Source: an uncultured Pelagibacteraceae bacterium (GTDB taxonomy: Bacteria; Pseudomonadota; Alphaproteobacteria; Pelagibacterales; Pelagibacteraceae). Taken from it: a stretch of DNA of 44,582 bases. The position numbers and the translations under genes were made by a program. Under the pieces are notes generated by a model, which saw only the letters and a list, made by a program, of their open reading frames with translations, had not been told where the DNA came from and searched no databases. The stretch is from NCBI GenBank assembly GCA_902609065.1, contig CACLQJ010000006.1, positions 1 to 44,582 on the forward strand, read 5' to 3'. Shown here piece by piece: positions 41,070 through 44,582 of this stretch (position 1 is the stretch's first letter; each line of letters opens with the position of its first letter).

Positions 41070-41471
41070 ATGGAATTAGATATTTTACAAATAGCTTCAG
41101 ACACAAAAAATATGAAAAAACTACGTAAATTCACACATAGCGCATTAAAAAAAAATTCAATGTGTGGAGATGTTATTAGATTAAAAATTAATTTAAAAAA
41201 AAATGTTGTGAAAGATATCGGTTACGAAACCTCATCTTGTATATACTGTCAAGCTTCGGCAAGTTTAATTTCTAAATTTATAATTAATAACAATCTAAAA
41301 ACGATTACTAAAAAAATTAAATTAATAAATGATTTTTATGAAGACCAAGAAATATCAGTAAAAGGTAAATTATTTAAAATATTCAATAAAAAAAATTTTA
41401 AACGTAAAAACTGCATTTATTTGCCAGTCAAAGCGATTTCTCAAGCTTTAGGAATAAAATTTATCCTATAA
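41070..41471 (+). CDS. Iron-sulfur cluster assembly scaffold protein (NifU-N/SufU-like)
   Basis: FTHSALKKNSMCGDVIRLKINLKKNVVKDIGYETSSCIYCQASASLISKFI...KNCIYLPVKAISQALG; three Cys positions typical of IscU/SufU scaffolds. Confidence 0.8.
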   Translation: MELDILQIASDTKNMKKLRKFTHSALKKNSMCGDVIRLKINLKKNVVKDIGYETSSCIYCQASASLISKFIINNNLKTITKKIKLINDFYEDQEISVKGKLFKIFNKKNFKRKNCIYLPVKAISQALGIKFIL

Positions 41472-41547
41472 TAAAATTATTCTTAACCATTAAGCCAATT
41501 CCAATACCTAAAATAAGAGCTAAAATTAATCTTGTTCTTTTATTCAT
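41461..41547 (-). CDS. 28-aa predicted single-pass membrane microprotein overlapping the livM stop (ATGA)
   Basis: Not in the ORF track. Reverse strand: MNKRTRLILALILGIGIGLMVKNNFIIG*. Its ATG (41547..41545) overlaps the livM TGA (41546..41544). Confidence 0.5.
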   Translation of the reverse strand: MNKRTRLILALILGIGIGLMVKNNFIIG

Positions 41548-42578
41548 TTATTTTTTGTGAATAGATGGGAAATTTTTACCTTTGTAGTCTCCCAAAGTCT
41601 AGCCATCCCGAGTGGTTCGTAAATCATAAATATAATCATTAACACGCCAAATACCACTTGTTCAATTGCTGATATAATTGTTGCATCAATAGCCCCGTGA
41701 AAAACGTTATTACCTATATAATTCAACAATACCGGGAATAATAAAATAAAACCTGCACCTATGAATGCACCATTAATTGTTCCAAGACCCCCCAATATTA
41801 CCATAAATAAAACTTTAAAAGATAATTTTATATCAAATGCAACTGGCTCTAAGGATTTTAAATATGTGAATGCAAAAAGAGCTCCTGCAACACCACAATA
41901 GAATGAACTAATTGCAAAAGCTTGCAGTTTAGTTTTCAATAAGGATACACCCATAGACTCTGCTGCAATATCCATATCTCGGACAGACATCCAATTTCTA
42001 CCTGTGCTTCCCCTAGCCATATTCATTGCAAGAAGCGTCATCGGCGTTACCACGGCAACAATAACTAAATACATTTCAATAGGTGAGGTAAAAGGTTTGC
42101 CCATAATTACAATATCTTGTGCAGTAATAATTCCAGAAGAATCATAATTTTTAAACCAACCAAATTTATCAATCATCCAAATTATGAAGAATTGAGATGC
42201 AAGTGTTGCTACCATTAAATAAATTCCTCTTACCCTAAGGCTAGGTAAGCCAAATAATATTCCAAAAGCAGCAGCTATTAACCCTGAAATTATTAATGCT
42301 CCGACAAAAGGAATGCCTGGAACTCTTAATATTAAATTGAAACATGCAAATGCTCCAGCAGCCATAAATCCTGCTGCGCCAAGAGCTAATTGACCTGTAT
42401 ACCCCATTATAATTTGTTGACCAATTGTTGCTAAAGCTAAACAAAGCCAAGGAATAAGTATCGAAGTATACCAATATCCTGAACTTACAGTCATAGGGAT
42501 AACAACAACGCCAACTATTAAAAGAATAGCGAGATTTATAATGTCGTTTCTGGTGTATGTCATAAAAATTGGTTTCAT
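41544..42578 (-). CDS. livM: Branched-chain amino acid ABC transporter permease
   Basis: GQQIIMGYTGQLALGAAGFMAAGAF, FKVLFMVILGGLGTINGAFIGAGF. Confidence 0.92.
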   Translation of the reverse strand: MKPIFMTYTRNDIINLAILLIVGVVVIPMTVSSGYWYTSILIPWLCLALATIGQQIIMGYTGQLALGAAGFMAAGAFACFNLILRVPGIPFVGALIISGLIAAAFGILFGLPSLRVRGIYLMVATLASQFFIIWMIDKFGWFKNYDSSGIITAQDIVIMGKPFTSPIEMYLVIVAVVTPMTLLAMNMARGSTGRNWMSVRDMDIAAESMGVSLLKTKLQAFAISSFYCGVAGALFAFTYLKSLEPVAFDIKLSFKVLFMVILGGLGTINGAFIGAGFILLFPVLLNYIGNNVFHGAIDATIISAIEQVVFGVLMIIFMIYEPLGMARLWETTKVKISHLFTKNK

Positions 42579-42580
42579 AT

Positions 42581-43489
42581 TTAAACTCTCCTAATAATTT
42601 TTTCTCCAAATAAACCTTCAGGTCTATACAACAAGAAAAATATTGCTAAAACATATGGCGCCCATCCCTCAATAGCACCACCAAAAAACGGACCAATATA
42701 AACTTCAAGAACTTTTTCTGTTGCTCCAATTAATAATCCTCCAATGATTGCACCTGGTATTGAGGAGAAACCACCAATAATTAAAACAGGAAGTGCTTTT
42801 AAAGCAAGATCAACTAAAGCAAATTGTACTCCTGCCCTTGCTCCCCACATCATTCCAGCTACTAAAGCAACAACACCTGCTGCTGACCATACAAGAAGCA
42901 TTATATGTTTTAATGGTATTCCAATTGAACTTGCTGCTCCTGCATCATCTGCAACTGCTCTTAATCCAAGTCCCATTTTTGTATATTTAAATAAAAGTGA
43001 TAACCCAATTATCATTCCAAAAGCTACTGCGCCTGCTGTTAAGTCAATGGCACTTATAAATAATTTAAGATTGTCAGCTATCCATGGTATAGGAAAATCT
43101 TTTATACCTAAATCCAATCTCCTAACCTCAACACCCCACATTGCTTGCGCAAGACCTTCTAAAACATAGCCTAACCCAATAGTTGCCATCAACAATGTAT
43201 CCTCACTCTGGTTCATTAATGGCCTTAAAACAAGTCTTTCAGTACACAAACCTACAATTACCATTAAACCTACCGCTAAAAAGAATGCTAAAACAAATGG
43301 AACATTAAAATCTTGCATAAATCCTACAAAAGCAAGTACTGCGAAAAAAACCATTGCTCCTTGAGAAAAGTTAAATGTTGCAGATGCCTTAAAAATTAAC
43401 ACAAATCCTAATGCTACTAGTGAGTACATCGTGCCTGCTAGCAGACCTCCAACAACAACTTCAATAAAAAATAATATTTGGTCTGCCAT
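42581..43489 (-). CDS. livH: Branched-chain amino acid ABC transporter permease
   Basis: GGLLAGTMYSLVALGFVLIFKASATFNFSQGAMVFFA, GLGLRAVADDAGAASSIGIPLKHIML, GGFSSIPGAIIGGLLIG. Confidence 0.93.
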   Translation of the reverse strand: MADQILFFIEVVVGGLLAGTMYSLVALGFVLIFKASATFNFSQGAMVFFAVLAFVGFMQDFNVPFVLAFFLAVGLMVIVGLCTERLVLRPLMNQSEDTLLMATIGLGYVLEGLAQAMWGVEVRRLDLGIKDFPIPWIADNLKLFISAIDLTAGAVAFGMIIGLSLLFKYTKMGLGLRAVADDAGAASSIGIPLKHIMLLVWSAAGVVALVAGMMWGARAGVQFALVDLALKALPVLIIGGFSSIPGAIIGGLLIGATEKVLEVYIGPFFGGAIEGWAPYVLAIFFLLYRPEGLFGEKIIRRV

Positions 43490-43491
43490 AA

Positions 43492-44283
43492 TTAATGCTC
43501 CACTCCTAAATATGCATCAATAACTTTTTTATTTGCTCTCACTTCATCCGGAGTTCCATCTCCAATAACTTTTCCATAATCAAGCACTACAACTCTATCT
43601 GAAATATCCATTACAACACCCATGTCATGCTCTATTAAAACCATTGTAGTTCCTATCTCGTCATTGACTTTCAAAATGAATCTGCACATCTCTCTTTTTT
43701 CTTCAACGTTCATACCTGCCATAGGCTCGTCCAACAATATTAGATTAGCATCTGTGGCTAGAGCTCTTCCGAGTTCGACTTTTTTTTGTAAACCATATGG
43801 TAATTTTCCAACTGGTGTATTTTTAATTTCCTCGATTTCTAAAAATTCAACAATTTCTTCACATCTATCTCTATTTATTTTTTCTTCTCTTTTTGCTTTT
43901 GGCAACTGTAATGCTACTTCTAAAAAGTTTGATTTAGTATGAAGTTTTCTTCCTACTAATATGTTATCTAAAACTGACATTCTCTTAAATAATGCCAAAT
44001 TTTGAAATGTTCTAGATATTCCCATTTGTGCCATAGTATTTGGAGTAATCTTTCTTACTTCTTCTCCTTTATAAATAACAGAACCAATTTGAGGTTTATA
44101 AATACCGTTTATACAATTTAGCATTGAACTTTTGCCCGCGCCATTTGGTCCGATTATTGCTCTTATTTCATGTTCCAAAATATCAAAAGATGTATCAGTT
44201 ATAGCTTTGACACCTCCGAAACTTAAAGAAATGTTTTTAACCTCTAGAACAGGTCCGCCTATTGGAAAATTTCTATCAGTCAT
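43492..44283 (-). CDS. livG: Branched-chain amino acid ABC transporter ATP-binding protein
   Basis: Walker A GPNGAGKSS, GISRTFQNLALFKRMSVLDNILVG, Walker B ATDANLILLDEPMAGMN. Confidence 0.94.
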   Translation of the reverse strand: MTDRNFPIGGPVLEVKNISLSFGGVKAITDTSFDILEHEIRAIIGPNGAGKSSMLNCINGIYKPQIGSVIYKGEEVRKITPNTMAQMGISRTFQNLALFKRMSVLDNILVGRKLHTKSNFLEVALQLPKAKREEKINRDRCEEIVEFLEIEEIKNTPVGKLPYGLQKKVELGRALATDANLILLDEPMAGMNVEEKREMCRFILKVNDEIGTTMVLIEHDMGVVMDISDRVVVLDYGKVIGDGTPDEVRANKKVIDAYLGVEH

Positions 44284-44582
44284 TAATTAACCTTTTTTTC
44301 TTTTTTCCTTCCTCTTTCAGAGCATCTCTGAAGTTTTTTCTTCCCTCTTTAGATATACCTAAATATAGTTCTTTGACTTTATCATCATTAAGCAAACTTT
44401 TTGCGCTACCCTCTAACATAACTTTTCCTGTTTCGATTATATAACCATGATCTGAATTTTTTAACGCCACGTTAGTATTCTGCTCTGCTAATAAAACACT
44501 TACCCCTTCTTTTTCATTTAGTTCTTTAACAATATTAAATATTTCAGCAACAAGTTGGGGTGCTAATCCCATAGATGGTTCG
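44276..44582 (-). CDS. livF: Branched-chain amino acid ABC transporter ATP-binding protein (C-terminal part; truncated by window edge)
   Basis: GLAPQLVAEIFNIVKELNEKEGVSVLLAEQNTNVALKNSDHGYIIETGKVMLEGSAKSLLNDDKVKELYLG is typical of LivF. Confidence 0.9.
   Translation of the reverse strand, partial: EPSMGLAPQLVAEIFNIVKELNEKEGVSVLLAEQNTNVALKNSDHGYIIETGKVMLEGSAKSLLNDDKVKELYLGISKEGRKNFRDALKEEGKKKKRLIND

Noticed and set aside
42744-43169. 141-aa + strand ORF antisense to livH
   Set aside because: Long antisense ORF explained by the codon usage of livH; low-complexity Ala/Pro/Ile-rich translation with no domain signature.
1-44582. CRISPR arrays, IS elements, phage or toxin-antitoxin modules
   Set aside because: No spaced direct repeats, transposase, integrase or TA-type small gene pairs seen; abundant poly-A/poly-T tracts are compositional.

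Overview
This is a 44.6 kb window from a very AT-rich, gene-dense genome. Gene content and order suggest a streamlined SAR11/Pelagibacterales-like alphaproteobacterium; that is an inference from recognised proteins, and no 16S is present. Most of it is core genome: prfB, mrcA, rne, thiG/thiS, aroQ, accBC, DUF2155/NDUFA12, aspS, hda, purMN, ndk, pepA, lptFG, lptD, surA, pdxA, rsmA, gmk, acpP, fabG, fabD, rpsF-rpsR-rplI, dnaB, an MMPL/RND protein, cvpA and purF. A more accessory 3' part follows: an HD-domain protein, a DUF255/YyaL protein, DMT and MFS transporters, a glycine amidinotransferase-like enzyme, a NifU/SufU-like protein and a livFGHM ABC transporter. I saw no CRISPR array, transposon, rRNA or convincing tRNA. 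The main second-look items are: (i) prfB carries a canonical programmed +1 frameshift (AGGAG-UAU-CUU-UGA-C), so the ORF track shows only its 3' part; (ii) rne is broken near its 3' end at UUA-UUU-UAA, with about 77 further codons open in the +1 frame, which is either an indel or a UUU-UAA +1 shift; (iii) pepA is split by one in-frame UAA exactly between its N-terminal and catalytic domains; (iv) there is an orphan NrdJb-like protein; (v) there is an AGAT-like amidinotransferase paired with a DMT transporter; (vi) there is an unannotated 28-aa membrane micro-ORF overlapping the livM stop codon as ATGA. I did not find a clearly novel multi-gene defence or mobile system.
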